64,000 bases of DNA from Brachycybe producta. Taxonomy: Eukaryota > Arthropoda > Diplopoda > Playtdesmida > Andrognathidae. The position numbers and the translations under genes were made by a program. Under the pieces are notes generated by a model. The model was not told the origin of the DNA. It was given only the letters and a program-made list of their open reading frames with translations, and did not search any database. Every line of letters begins with the position of its first letter. The stretch's first letter is position 1. This document shows positions 1-60,700 of this stretch, piece by piece. The stretch covers positions 1,270,247-1,334,246 of the forward strand of contig JAUPFP010000007.1 of the NCBI GenBank assembly GCA_036925085.1, given 5' to 3'.

Positions 1-720
1 CATTTGGAAAATGTTCAAATTTATACTTCCGCATATTTCACATACTTTGAACTCAGTTTGTACAATGATAATGTAATATTATATAAAAATCAATACTAAA
101 AATGTCGTGTGCCAATGACAAGTGCTGCCCTCCCCCCTCCCTACCTACTTTTTTTCTTCTCTTTCTATTCAATTCTCTGCAAATTTCATTGTTTAGTTTT
201 TCTATCTTTAATGATAGAAAAAAACAAGAAATATTTTAGTTATCAATATAATTTTATTTTGATTCACTTCAATGGAAAATCATGGTTCAATAAGTTAACT
301 AAATTCGACGGCCATCTTTTATCAAAAAAAAAAAAAAAAAATCAGGAATTCCCGCCTCAACTTCTTAAGCATTCTTATATTAAGGTATATATTACTCATA
401 TATTGTTAAGCCTAATTCAATGTTGAAAAATGGCTACCTATGGCATAATTTTTAATATAATTTGTCTCTTCTTATTTATTAATAATTAAATAATTTAACT
501 TTATGTTTGAATATTGCTAATTATTTGTATTAGAAATTTTAAAATAAAAATTATTTTGTAAGCAAACGCATAGGGACAATAATAGTTCAAAATGCAATAT
601 GAAAGATGGATGCATTTTCAAAAGGATCAAGGTGTCCTTACAATGAACCATTTTTAAATTAAAAAGTTAATAATAATTGTTTCATTTTTTTCTCTCTTCT
701 ATTTCTGTTTTAATTATTAG
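1..720. other. AT-rich sequence upstream of candidate exon 1
   Basis: No supported gene is visible. The last 60 nt form a pyrimidine-rich tract leading to the acceptor at 719-720. Confidence 0.5.
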
Positions 721-722
721 GA

Positions 723-46248
<45,526 letters not shown>

Positions 46249-46287
46249 TGGGGAACATTATTCATTCCACCAATCATCATTTTCATT

Positions 46288-46318
<31 letters not shown>

Positions 46319-46430
46319 CCATCGTTAATCATTCGGCGTTTGACCGAAAATATTTTGTGTTCATTTCTCACTTTCATCTATTGATATTTTAACTTTAAAA
46401 TAAAAATGCATGATGTACAGATATTTAAAT
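46249..46430 (+). other. 3' UTR of the MYT1-like gene
   Basis: Contains a (CAT)n run near 46287-46320 and an AATAAA signal at 46399-46404, about 150 nt after the stop. The exact cleavage site cannot be seen. Confidence 0.55.
46399..46404 (+). terminator. Poly(A) signal for the MYT1-like gene
   Basis: The only well-placed AATAAA within 200 nt downstream of the stop. Confidence 0.5.
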
Positions 46431-49400
46431 TAAAACAAAAAAGTGTAAAACAAAATGTTCTAGAAGAAGTTTTAACTGTTTTTTTCGAGATGCAAATTTG
46501 TATAGAAAAGTGAATTAATTTAATTCATCGACGGAGAAAATTTAAAAAGGGTTATTTCTCGCAGCAACAAACAAAAAAAGCTTTTAATTTATTTAAAAGT
46601 CTTTTGGTAAAATGTGTTGCGATTTGCTGTGATAAACCCAAATTACCGTAAAAAAATAAAAGGTTTTGAACGCAATGTATAGAATTGTTTTACAGCTATT
46701 TTTCAAACAATTTTTTAAGTTGAAGCTCAGTTGAGGATCATCACACTTATATATTAATAATTTATACCCCTTCAACTAATCTTACGACTTAAATTTTCGA
46801 TTGAATCATCGGTTGTTTTAAGAAAACTCCTCATCATATGTAATTTTTGTTTTCTTTTCATTTTTTCATTAACTTATATTTATATATTTATCATATATTT
46901 ATGAATTTATCACATGCATTCCATGAAGAAGAAAAAAAAACTAGAATAGAACAAAATAGCCGAATTTCTACCATTGATTCATTCATTCCAAAAAAAAAAT
47001 ACTGATGTTTAACTGTTGAATTCTCCCATCACAGAACTTTGCATTTAAGCTTTATATATATATTTAATATAGTATAAATATTACGAGAATTGAACTTAAT
47101 TTCTCTTTTCGAGTTAAATTAGTTAATTAGCTCCTTTGTAGTAGATGATGATGATGATGGCCCCCTTTTTTCTTCTATTTTATCATAAAACACATTGATG
47201 ACGATCAAATGTTTCAGTGTGTTAAAATATGTGGATGATGGGCCAACAAAAGACCTTCAAAAGAGTCTTTTTTCATTTATTAAAGAGTCAAATCAAATAG
47301 AAAAAAATTCGATGAAACTTTTAATTGTTCTTTTTGTAAATGTGTGGATTTTCATACAGAAGATATCACACACATGGCTCAATATGATCAATTTTGATTT
47401 GATTTTTCCTGTAAAATATTCTAGTCAATCATATCTAGTTTTTTTTTTTTTGTTATCAGTTTTATGAAAACATGTTTTATTTGCAATTCTAGTCCTGAGC
47501 ATTAAACAGAAAAAAATGTTTTGTGTGTTGTTATTGAAAAAAAAAAAACTAACCAAAAAAAAATAGTTGCTTTCAGAAACATTTCATTTTTTAGATTATT
47601 TTATAATGTAATTAAAAACCAATTTTAAAAATGTATAATTAGAGAAAATACTAAACAAACAACCTGCACGGCATAATGTTTCTTACCGGTGATCTCGAAG
47701 CGATAATTAAATTAAAAATAAAACAAAAATTGTGAAAATTTAACTTATTATCATTAAACAGTTTTGAGTTTTTAACTCAAAATTTAGAATCGTTTTGAGA
47801 TTAATTTGTAAAATAAAAATTTCTTTTGCATACTTAATTATTATAAAATTAAATTGAAAAGCTAAAAATAATGTTTGTCCGTTTATAAATAAAAATGTAA
47901 CTTTGAAGAAGAAGAAAACCAAAACAGTAACCAAAGTTCATAATATATTCGACTTTTTTTCCTTTTATTTCAAAGTTTAATCATCTTTTTCAGTTTGTAC
48001 AATCACAGAATTTAGTTTCTCTCTATTTAATTCTCCTTCTATTCAGCGTCCCCATAACAAATTTTAATTCTATTTGTACAAGGGCCTAAATATAATTAAC
48101 TGAAAATAATATACTGTATATTTCATTTTAGGTTTCGAGAGTTGAGAAGTTTGAAATTGTTACATTTTCATAAGAAGAAAAAAAATAGTTAAAACGGGAC
48201 AAATCTTTAATAAAAAATACAAAAGTTAGTGGTTTTTTATATAAATTCTTGACTGGGTAAGAATATTTTAAGTCAAAAAAATTATAAAATATAGAAAATA
48301 TCTACAAAATCGACATAAATTTATCTGTCGATTTTGATTTGTAAAGTTAATAAACTAATATTTGAAAAGTTTTGCTTTTGAGTTCAAATTTAAGCTTCAG
48401 AAAGACGTATTTTTTTTAGGAAAAATGTTTTACTGATACAAAAATGTACCTATTTAGTGAGGATTTGGTGAAGATTTTAAACATTTCTCTCGCAATGTGG
48501 AGATATGTTTGTGTAGACTGAATATAAAATGTTTTTTTTCTAACAAGAATTGAAATTTACGATTGTATTCATAATAACTGCTAACTGTAAAATAGTCAAA
48601 GCTAATATCAAAACTTTCTAGATAACAAGTTGACCAGTTTAGCACTAACTATGACTTATCTCACAGTTAGCAGAAAAAGATCATAATCTTAAGATTTTTA
48701 AGTCAAAGCTACTGGGGGTTAGTGCTAAACTCATTAACTTTTTACATGAAACTTCTAATCAAAAGTTAATTAGTTTAGCACTATCCTTGACTTAGCAATC
48801 TTTAAGAATACAAAAATCCGTGCTAAACTCGGCAACTTTTATACAAACCTTATCGAAGTTTATGAGTTTAGCACTAGCTTTGACTTAGCAATCATTAAGA
48901 ATATAACTCCCATTACTATTTACCACCCTTAAGTTTGAATTTATAACGAATAAAATGAATTTTACCTGTAAGATAAGTCATAGCTAAAGCTAGAAAAAAT
49001 TTCCAGATGAGTTTAAGAGTACGCTCGCTATAGTAAGGTAAAACAAAATTATGTTTTTTTTTTCAATCAAAGACTTGTTTAGAGGCTAGAGTTCTTTCAG
49101 AGGTAAAAAAAAGGTTTTTTTAGCCACTTAAGTCTTTTTGATTAAAAAAAAAGTACATTTTTTAGCACTTGCTATGACTATCTTAACAAGTTAGCAATAT
49201 CATTTTAGTAATATCACCACCCCTTTAAAGTGCTGCTCCCAATGTAATTCTTTGAAACCCAAAAAGTCAAGCGTTGATTGACCGTCTTTGTTTTAAACTA
49301 TAAAAACAAAAACCTAACCGAGCAATCATTTCCAATACAACTGAATAAAGAAACAAAAACACTTCAGAAAACAACAACAAACCCCCCCCCCCTGTCTAAT

Positions 49401-49688
49401 AATTCACACATCGGGGGAAATATGTACAGGATTAGTTCCAAACGAAAGCCATCAGCATCATATTCAACTTCTATCATGTCTCGAAACAACAACAATAACA
49501 CGAGAAACCTCGAGTAATAAACAGCAGTTATAATAGAAAAGTAAATAAAAATAACTGCTGAAAAAATAATAGGAAAAAATTGTGGGAGTAGGAGGAGGAA
49601 TAAGATCGCAAGAGTCAACCGTCACAAACATACCGAGCATTAATAAACCACACGAATCGAATTCTCCACAATCAACTTCGTAGAGGAT
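46431..49688. other. Intergenic region between convergent MYT1-like and PCMTD genes
   Basis: AT-rich. Contains repeated palindromic segments around 48555-48905, shared with 33370-33660. No supported gene. Some of it may be extended 3' UTR of either gene. Confidence 0.6.
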
Positions 49689-49791
49689 CTGAAAAGACAA
49701 TAATAAAAAAAAAAACAGCAAACAAAACCAAATTTAAATGATCGGACAGAAAGAAACAAAATAAGAATCGAAAATAATTCTTACCGTTGTG
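49689..49791 (-). other. Possible 3' UTR intron of PCMTD
   Basis: On the minus strand a good donor, GTAAGAAT, lies about 45 nt after the stop. A T-rich tract ending TTTTCAG has its AG at 49689-49690. The enclosed intron would be about 100 nt. The sequence past the acceptor stays open for tens of codons but matches nothing I know. Confidence 0.3.
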
Positions 49792-49833
49792 TGTAATATT
49801 CTAATATATTATATACTGTATGTAAAATCAAGA

Positions 49834-52938
<3,105 letters not shown>

Positions 52939-52940
52939 CT

Positions 52941-55900
52941 GAAAATAAAAAAAAACATTCGTTCAGATGTTTTAGAATTGATTTTTTATTTTGTCGAAAT
53001 TCCTCATAATTTTGGTGTTTTAGAAGAACAACAATCATTTTCACGGTGATAGGCCTACATACCTTTTAAAATAAACTTTTTATAGTTGTACCATTTTCAA
53101 ATTGACCATAAAAAGCTTATTTTAAAAGCTATTAAAATGAAAATTTAGCCTTAAAGCTGGGTTACATTAGCGATGTGCGCTGATCCTAAGGAAACCCTTA
53201 GGCTGTGCTGAAAGACTTAACAAATTTAAACAATTTTTTCCACTCTTTAAGACAATCTACTTGTCGCCATTATGAAACCCGGCTTAAATGAAAGCGAAAG
53301 TTACACCTGTTTCAACACGGACTTCATTCCATTCAAATGAAGATGACATGAATATGACAGATGTTCATGTCATGTGAATTCAACACACATAACTAATGTA
53401 AACCCAGCTACCCTTCTAGTTTCTAAAACACTTTCATCAAGTTTTCCTTAATGTTGCTCCTTGAAAAACAAAAGAGTTACAACGTTTAATGGTGAAGAAA
53501 AATACCTTCTTCAAAGCAATTTTTTTTTAAAGTTTTACTAGAAACTAGAAGAGTAAATGAATGGTACGTCGATAATTCTCAAGAGGAAATTCTTTAAACA
53601 AATAAAACGATTTTTGCAAGTTTGAAAAAACCGTTTTTTGTTGGCCAAATTTCATCTTTTTCAAACTGTTGTCATTTTTTAAAGAATTCAACCATGAAAA
53701 TTATAAACGCATGTTTATTTTTTACTCTTCTAGTTTCGAGTAAACATTGACAATCATTCTCAAGTTGCTTTAAAAATGTGTTCTCGCCTTTTGTTCCCTT
53801 GACCCCCCCCCCTCCCCTCCCCCTTTCATCATCTCATTTTGGGTTCATAAAGGTCAAGTTTATATGATTAAGAATGTTTTTACATATAATTTCACAACAA
53901 AGGGGTTAAAAAAACACAAGGCGACAATCAGTAATTAAAAGGTTAATTGTTATATTTAATTATATTCCTGAATAACAATCGTTTTTTAAACTTTTCAATA
54001 AAGTCGTAACGAAACATATGACGACGCAGTGACGTCATCACCACCGTTACACACGTCTGGAAATAACAAGGTTGCCATAGCAATGACTATGACCTCAACA
54101 GGATCTCACTTATAAAAGGTCATACGCTAAACTGCCAACTGTGATGTTCTGAAGCACTGCGCCCCGTATTTATAAAGCCTAACGTAGACCAAAATGGCGC
54201 ATCGGCATTGTACGCCATAAAAAAACGCCATATTGGTTCGCTATTATCGCCATCAAATTGAGGTTTATAAATATGACGTCACGCCACCAATTCAGCAATA
54301 TATCGGCCATTGAAACTTCCAGACAAAACTAATCGTTCAACTTATTTGTTTTTGTCTCAAATGACCGTGAAAAACATTGTTTTTCTCAATGAATAACAAG
54401 CCTTTTCTCGGTTGTCAACTCACTCTATTTTCACATTACAGTCCAACGAATGCTCAATGACATTAAAGAAAGAGAAACGACAACAAATACAGATAAGACG
54501 TACCAAAAATTTTCTCCTTTGCTTCGTTCCTGTCTCCTTTTTCTTATGAATCTAATGATCTCTCATCTCCCATAACACACCGCGAATTATGACGTCACAC
54601 ACAAACTGCAGAAGTCAGTTACTCAATTGCACTCAGGTTTCATCTCTCACACATGTCTCGTGCTTAACACTTACGTAAAAGCCAGCCTGGTCACCATTTT
54701 GTGTCCATATACAAGCACTCTTTTTAATTATAAATTATTAATATATTAATGACAGACGTCACACATCTACTTTTAGCTGGCTCAGTATTCAATAAAATTC
54801 ATTCATTATTCAAATCAACGTAATTAAAAATTAATTAAAAAATCAAATTGAATATTATATTTAGGGCACAATATGGATGTAATTGTTTCTCCACGGATTC
54901 ATTGCAAAAAAAAAAAAAATGAGCGCCAATTATGAATTTTATCTTTATATTCTTGTTTTCCTATCTTCTCTTTTTTAACAGCGTAAAATAAAATAAAATA
55001 AAATATAGAACTCGAAATGCACGTCTTCCAATTGTTACCTTTTTTACAGTCCGTTAATTGAAAGAACGGCGATTTGCAAAAAAGAGGCCACATTCCTAAA
55101 CTCAGCTAACTCCAACGATCAATTTTCTAAGCGCTTCCATCATTGCAGACCATTAGCTGACGATTACAATTTACAAATGTAGCCAGAAATTCATTCGTAA
55201 AAAAATAATGAAATATTCCGTAAATAAAATGAAATAAACTGTAAATAAAATTGACTACAAGTATCTTCCCATATATATAACTTTTTATCTTCATTTTTAA
55301 TCTCTAATTTTCATTAAAATATTTAAGTAAAACAAAAAAAAAATAGAAATAAGAAAAGAACCAGGATTTAACCGATCACAAATTTTATCAAAAAATGAGA
55401 AGAAAAAAATTGTTTCATAATTTCAACAATAACCTTACAATTATGATTGCCACCTGTGGAGGACAGTCCTCCATTCGTAACAACTGTCCTCCGGCCAGGA
55501 CCATCCCCCACAAACATATTTTAAGTTTTTATACAATTTGTTGTGTGGAGGACATGTTTGCCTTCGTGGAGGACATTTCCTCCGAATGGAGGACTGTCCT
55601 CCACAAAGGAGGAAAGGTGGCAAGCCTACTTACAATTATCACAAGATCAACATAATCAAACAAACAAACCAATTGTGGATTTAGTTTAATTCAGAGTAGT
55701 TTTTTTCGTTTCTTCGTAATGAGACTAATTGTAAGGTTATTAATAAAAATTGAACTTTACTTCAAATAAAAAATACTAAATGTTTTCTTTATGAGTAACT
55801 GTAAAAACGTTATGAAAAATATTAAGTGCGCCACCAAAATTAAGCAAAAATCAAAACGAATCGACAAACAAAGTATAACATAATATGCATTTTTTTATAA

Positions 55901-55950
55901 CATGAATTCCTCTTTGTAATAATATTTTATGAGATTCAGTTACAATCTTT
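52941..55950. other. Region between the PCMTD 5' end and the Tudor 3' end
   Basis: Contains two family C-like foldbacks (about 53010-53480 and 53500-53765) and a palindromic element at 55449-55622. Several TGACGTCA sites occur around 54.0-54.6 kb. Promoter elements for PCMTD must lie here, but none can be named with confidence. Confidence 0.6.
55449..55622. repeat. GGAGGACA palindromic element
   Basis: GCCACCTGTGGAGGACAGTC and its near-inverse frame several GGAGGACA boxes. It lies between PCMTD and the Tudor gene. Confidence 0.7.
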
Positions 55951-55956
55951 TTGAGA

Positions 55957-55962
55957 TTTATT
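55957..55962 (-). terminator. Poly(A) signal for the multi-Tudor gene
   Basis: TTTATT on the + strand is AATAAA on the minus strand, about 140 nt after the stop. Confidence 0.5.
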
Positions 55963-56102
55963 TTTACGAAAACAAAGGTAAAAGGTTATTAACAATATAA
56001 CTTTTAAATGAAGAAAAACAAATTTTATGAAACAGCAATTTTGCAAGTAAAAAAAGGAACATTTGAGTTTACACATTCGAAATTTAACATTAAAAGACGC
56101 AT

Positions 56103-57766
56103 TTAGTTATCTGAGCTAGATTTATCCAATGCAACCTCTTCTTTGCTGGTTTCGGATGGTGAAAGAACGGCCAATTCTTCGTCGTTCATTACATTAACAT
56201 CAACTTCTTTGGTTTCAACCATAGAATCAAATTCCTCATCTCCATCACAGCCCGTGCCAAATTTAGATTCTTCTAACAAATCAGATTTCTCTTTGGTTTC
56301 ATCTGTGAGACCAACGTTATCTATTTCCGTTTCGGTCACAACGTAATTTTCGACTTTTCGTTGTTCTTCATCTGGATAAACAACAATTGTTGCTTCATCC
56401 GTAACAGCCTCTTCCTTTTCTTCCTCTTTTGCACCTAGCTCTATTTCTCCGTCGAGGTTCGTCGATATGTCGGTAAAAACTTCAGGTACTTCATCGCGTT
56501 GTATTGCACACGTTTTATCTTCACGTTCATCTGAATCATTCACTTTGTCCGGTTCAGTAATGTCCATTGTTAGCCTTGAAGTTTCATCAATATCTTCTTC
56601 ATACCAATCTTTAGCTTGAGTAACAAGCTTCTCGTTACTTTCCTCTTCCACCTCTGTCGAGACATTTTCGCTCGAAACATTTTCAAAAACCTCTTCTCCT
56701 CCTATTGGCGAAATTTCTTCTCTTTCGATCACTCCACTCGATTTCGTTTCTCCTCCATATTTTGTAGCAACTTCTATCATTTCAGCAAAAATAGATTTAG
56801 CTAAAACGGCAACTTCCTCTTTGGTTTCGTCGTTTACACTGTCATCACCGGCTTCTGTTTCAGTCACACCGACGATTTCACTTTCGTACATTTCTTCGGG
56901 TAGAGATTTTACTTCATCAACAGGAACGCCACCTTCACTTCCGCCGGACACATCAGCATATTTTTCACTTGTTTCGACCTCTTCAGTAAAACCTATCGCC
57001 GGCAACGAATCAGGAACCATTTCGCTCGAATCTTGGAACGTATTAATAACTGGTTCCACTTCGTTAAATTCAACAACTGTTGAATCATCTTCATTAGGAC
57101 CAACCAAAAGACCAGTTTCTCCTTCGGCAAAATCGTCAACAGTATCAGACTCATCATCTTTGTTGTTTTGATCGAGGTTCAACAGCGACAAAAGGTCATT
57201 TCCGCTACAGTCGTACAATTTCACTACATATTGATTCGCCTCTTGGCGAAGAAACTCGACCTTAAGTACCTCTTCTCCGTAACCAACTTCTTCCTGGAAT
57301 GCATTCAAAGTAAAGTCACTAATGTCGCGCTCTAACGGCACATCCAAAGTGCAATGAGTAGCAAAAGGCAAAACAGACGTAAATTCTTCGGATATACGAC
57401 GGACGTTAACTAACGGCAACGTCTCTTCGTTACCGTAGTCGATGAAAACGACAGTCAAACTGTCGTGCGAAACCGAAACGATACGTGCTCGATACCACAT
57501 GTGATCCGACGAGTAGAGACCGACGCAAAGAGAATCTGGAGTCCATTCCATTGAATCCAAATCTTCGGCATACGAATCCGCATAAGCGGCATTGAGACTC
57601 TCGGAGAGAGCTAAAAGTTCACTTTCTTCAGACGTCTTCTGCACCCAGAAAGATTTTGGAGAAGTTATACTAGTTAAAACGACTTCTACCTTTTCTTCCT
57701 CCGCCGTTTCAAACTGCTCAGTCGATGGCGCTTCTAGCTTGGCTTCTGAATCGCCTAACTTTTGAT
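56103..57766 (-). CDS. Multi-Tudor gene last exon: Tudor 5 and acidic tail
   Basis: Tudor 5 lies at about 57174-57680 (SPKSFWVQ, MWYRARIVSV, VVFIDYGNEETL, YVVKLYD). The remaining 350 or so residues are Glu/Asp/Ser/Thr/Val-rich, without a recognised fold. The stop TAA is at 56103-56105. Confidence 0.95.
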
Positions 57767-60700
57767 CTAAATAAACACACGCATAAAAAGTAATAAACAC
57801 AAAATAATGAAAGATTAAGAACACAGAGATTGCACTTAAAAGAAAAACAAACCATGTTCTTCGACCAAATCAGTAGTGACAATTTCACGAGAAGCTCCGT
57901 CGACATATAAAACCGAGCTTTCGAGTCCCATCAGAAGATTCAAGTTCGTAACTTCGTCACTGACGACGAAAAGAGTGACGGTATGAACTCCGAGGATCTT
58001 CCCGTCGACGTGAGCAGTCAACCGCCTTCCAGGTACAACTTCCAATGCAAAGACCTTGCTCACAGTTCGTTCGGTTTCCTTTGTAATGCCAGTCAAAGTG
58101 CATAGAAGAGCCATATGTGAACGGCGAGCAAGTTTCGAACTACAAAGTTTCAACTGAAAACATAAAAAATGAATCAAAATATTAGAAGTAAAAACATGGG
58201 GGTGTTTAGAAAGTAAACCTCGTTAACACTCGCAGTTGCGACGTCGCCAAAATCAACAAATAACACTTTGAACTCGGTCGGTGTCAAACGTTCGACGATG
58301 ATCGCGCGGCACAACAAGTTTTGTTCTTTCTTTTTGCATACGACAACCAATCCGATCGTAGGATACGAAGGCAAGTCGGACAGATCGCTCGTACGCAGTT
58401 CTTCGCTCATTTCATTCACGAGATCCGTACAGCTTGCAAGTCGACACCAAAACATCTGTGGACTGTGCACGGCGCAGATTTCCACCTCGTGAAAGCCGTC
58501 GGTCAGTTCTTCGGGTTCAGCATGAATTTCTTAAAACCACAAAAAAGGTCAATAATTTATTTCTCGAAGAACTTATTGCAGAAATTGTATAACCACATGA
58601 AGTTTTTAGACGCAAATTTGAAACACAAAGTTCCAAAAAAAAAAATTTGTCAACAAACCACAACCAGGAGTCATAACATCCGTAGGTTCGTGTTGTTGTT
58701 CAAGCAATCCGGCAGCTACCAATTTATCCGCCACACTCTCGCCATCAATTAACAGGTCAACCAAATTCGATTCGTCAGAATGCGCACGAAAAACAAACTC
58801 GATCGTTGTCCCTTGAAAAAATTCCTTCAATTGATCGCCCTCTAACATCGGCCATTCTTCCATCAGAGGTTTCACTCCGAAAAATCGACATTTAATTGCC
58901 TTGAAACAAAGTAAGAAGGAAATGTGAGCAGCTTTTTTTAAAAAAAAATACTTCAACCATGTTTAATAACCTGCATTGGAAAAGCCTTGAAATCAGGTAA
59001 AATCATCCTTAAGTCACTTTTCGGCACATAACCAACATTACCATAATCAACGTAATGAACGTAAACATTGGCGGCTTCGACGTTTAAAATGACAGCACGA
59101 CACCAGGCACTGTAGTTAGTCTCTCGATACAAAGCTACGCAAGCAGCACCGACCTCGAGATTCGACAGATGCAGTTCTCCTGCGGCACTGCTACCACCAT
59201 TTGAATAAGCCTTCATTAGATCGGCTTCAAACTTCGAAAGTTCTTCTTTCCGAGAAAAAAGTTGGCAATAGAAGCGACCGAGACTCGTCACCCAACTGAC
59301 AGAAACGCTTTCCTTCTTGCCAACACTAAGCTTCGTTTCGACAAATGGGCTCTTTACGGCATCGGACAGAATCCTCTTGTAAATACGATTGTTCGGATCA
59401 ACGGGAAGAGCAAATCTTTCACGTATCAGCTGGTAGTTTAACGACGATTCGACGGCAACAGACGAACTGTGCAAATGAACGCCGTATCTTCCGTCAGCAT
59501 CACGCGAAACGATTCTAGCCGTGAAAACTTTATCTAAAACTCTAGCCTCGAATGCAGTCGTCTCATCGTCCGTCCAATTTTCATTCGGTGCTTTCACGTT
59601 ATCTAGATAACATTTTAATGCCAACATCGGAACGTTGTAAAACTGTGCCTCCAAAACTTTAAGTTCCATCTGAGGCATCGTTTCATCGTTGCCGTAATCT
59701 ACGAAATGAATCGTAGCATCACTGCCATCGACCTTTTGTACCTTGGCTCGATACCATTGCTCGTCGGCAGAATATTTGGCACAACAAGCGGCTCCGATCT
59801 TAGAGTTGTAACTGTTTAGCGCTTTGATGAATCCCAATCCACCATAATACGATTGAAGCTTCTCGTTCATGGTCGTAAATTGCGAATCCAGTTCTAACAA
59901 CTGACAGAAAAACTCCGAAGGACCGACTACGTAACAAACTCGAACACTTCTCAATGTCTCGGAACCGCAAAAGATTTCGACATCTTTGAGTTTCATTTCC
60001 TCTCTAGAAACAAAATGATCGGATTTATGACCATTGTGAGATTCTGCAAAATGTCGAGGTTTTCTTTCGTCTCTAGAACTCGAGTGATCGGAATTATAGC
60101 CACCGTGCGACTCGAAACGTCGAGGTGGTTTTCTCTCCTCTCTCGAAACGGATCGATCGGAATTATAACCACCACGAGAATCGAAATTACGAGAATTTCT
60201 GTCAAAATTGTTATTAGAATTCTCGTTCGCATTATTTGAATGTCGATCCCACGGCGCCGCTTTATCTTGTGATCCCACTCTTTGCATTCTAGGTGGAACA
60301 AACCGCGAATATCCACGCTCCGAATCGCGAGCGACCTCGAAATCATTTGCACGATATCTACTAGTCTCTTTATTTTGAGACGAAAATCCGCTGTCATCTT
60401 TCTGTTTCCACGATCCTCCGTCTCTGTTCGAACGATAATTTGAATTCTCCCAGTTGTTTTGAATGGTATTAGTCGTTAATCTGGGCTCGTATCCGTTTGT
60501 AACGTCGCCAGATTCGACCCAATCGTCTGCGGCATCGATTCCATTATTGGCTTTTTGAGAATCTTTATCGACAACTACCGAAACGGAATCGAAAACAGAA
60601 TCACCATCATCTTGCCAGTGGCCGTCGCAAAATGCGTCTGGCTTAACACTTGTCGCTGTCGTCGAACGAACTGTCAGTCCAAAGCATTTTGCCAAATTCG

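Noticed and set aside
47195..47467. 90-codon open frame after the MYT1-like gene
   Set aside because: No recognisable protein. The composition is that of the surrounding AT-rich DNA.
56143..57171. Plus-strand open frames
   Set aside because: Antisense of the acidic tail of the Tudor protein.
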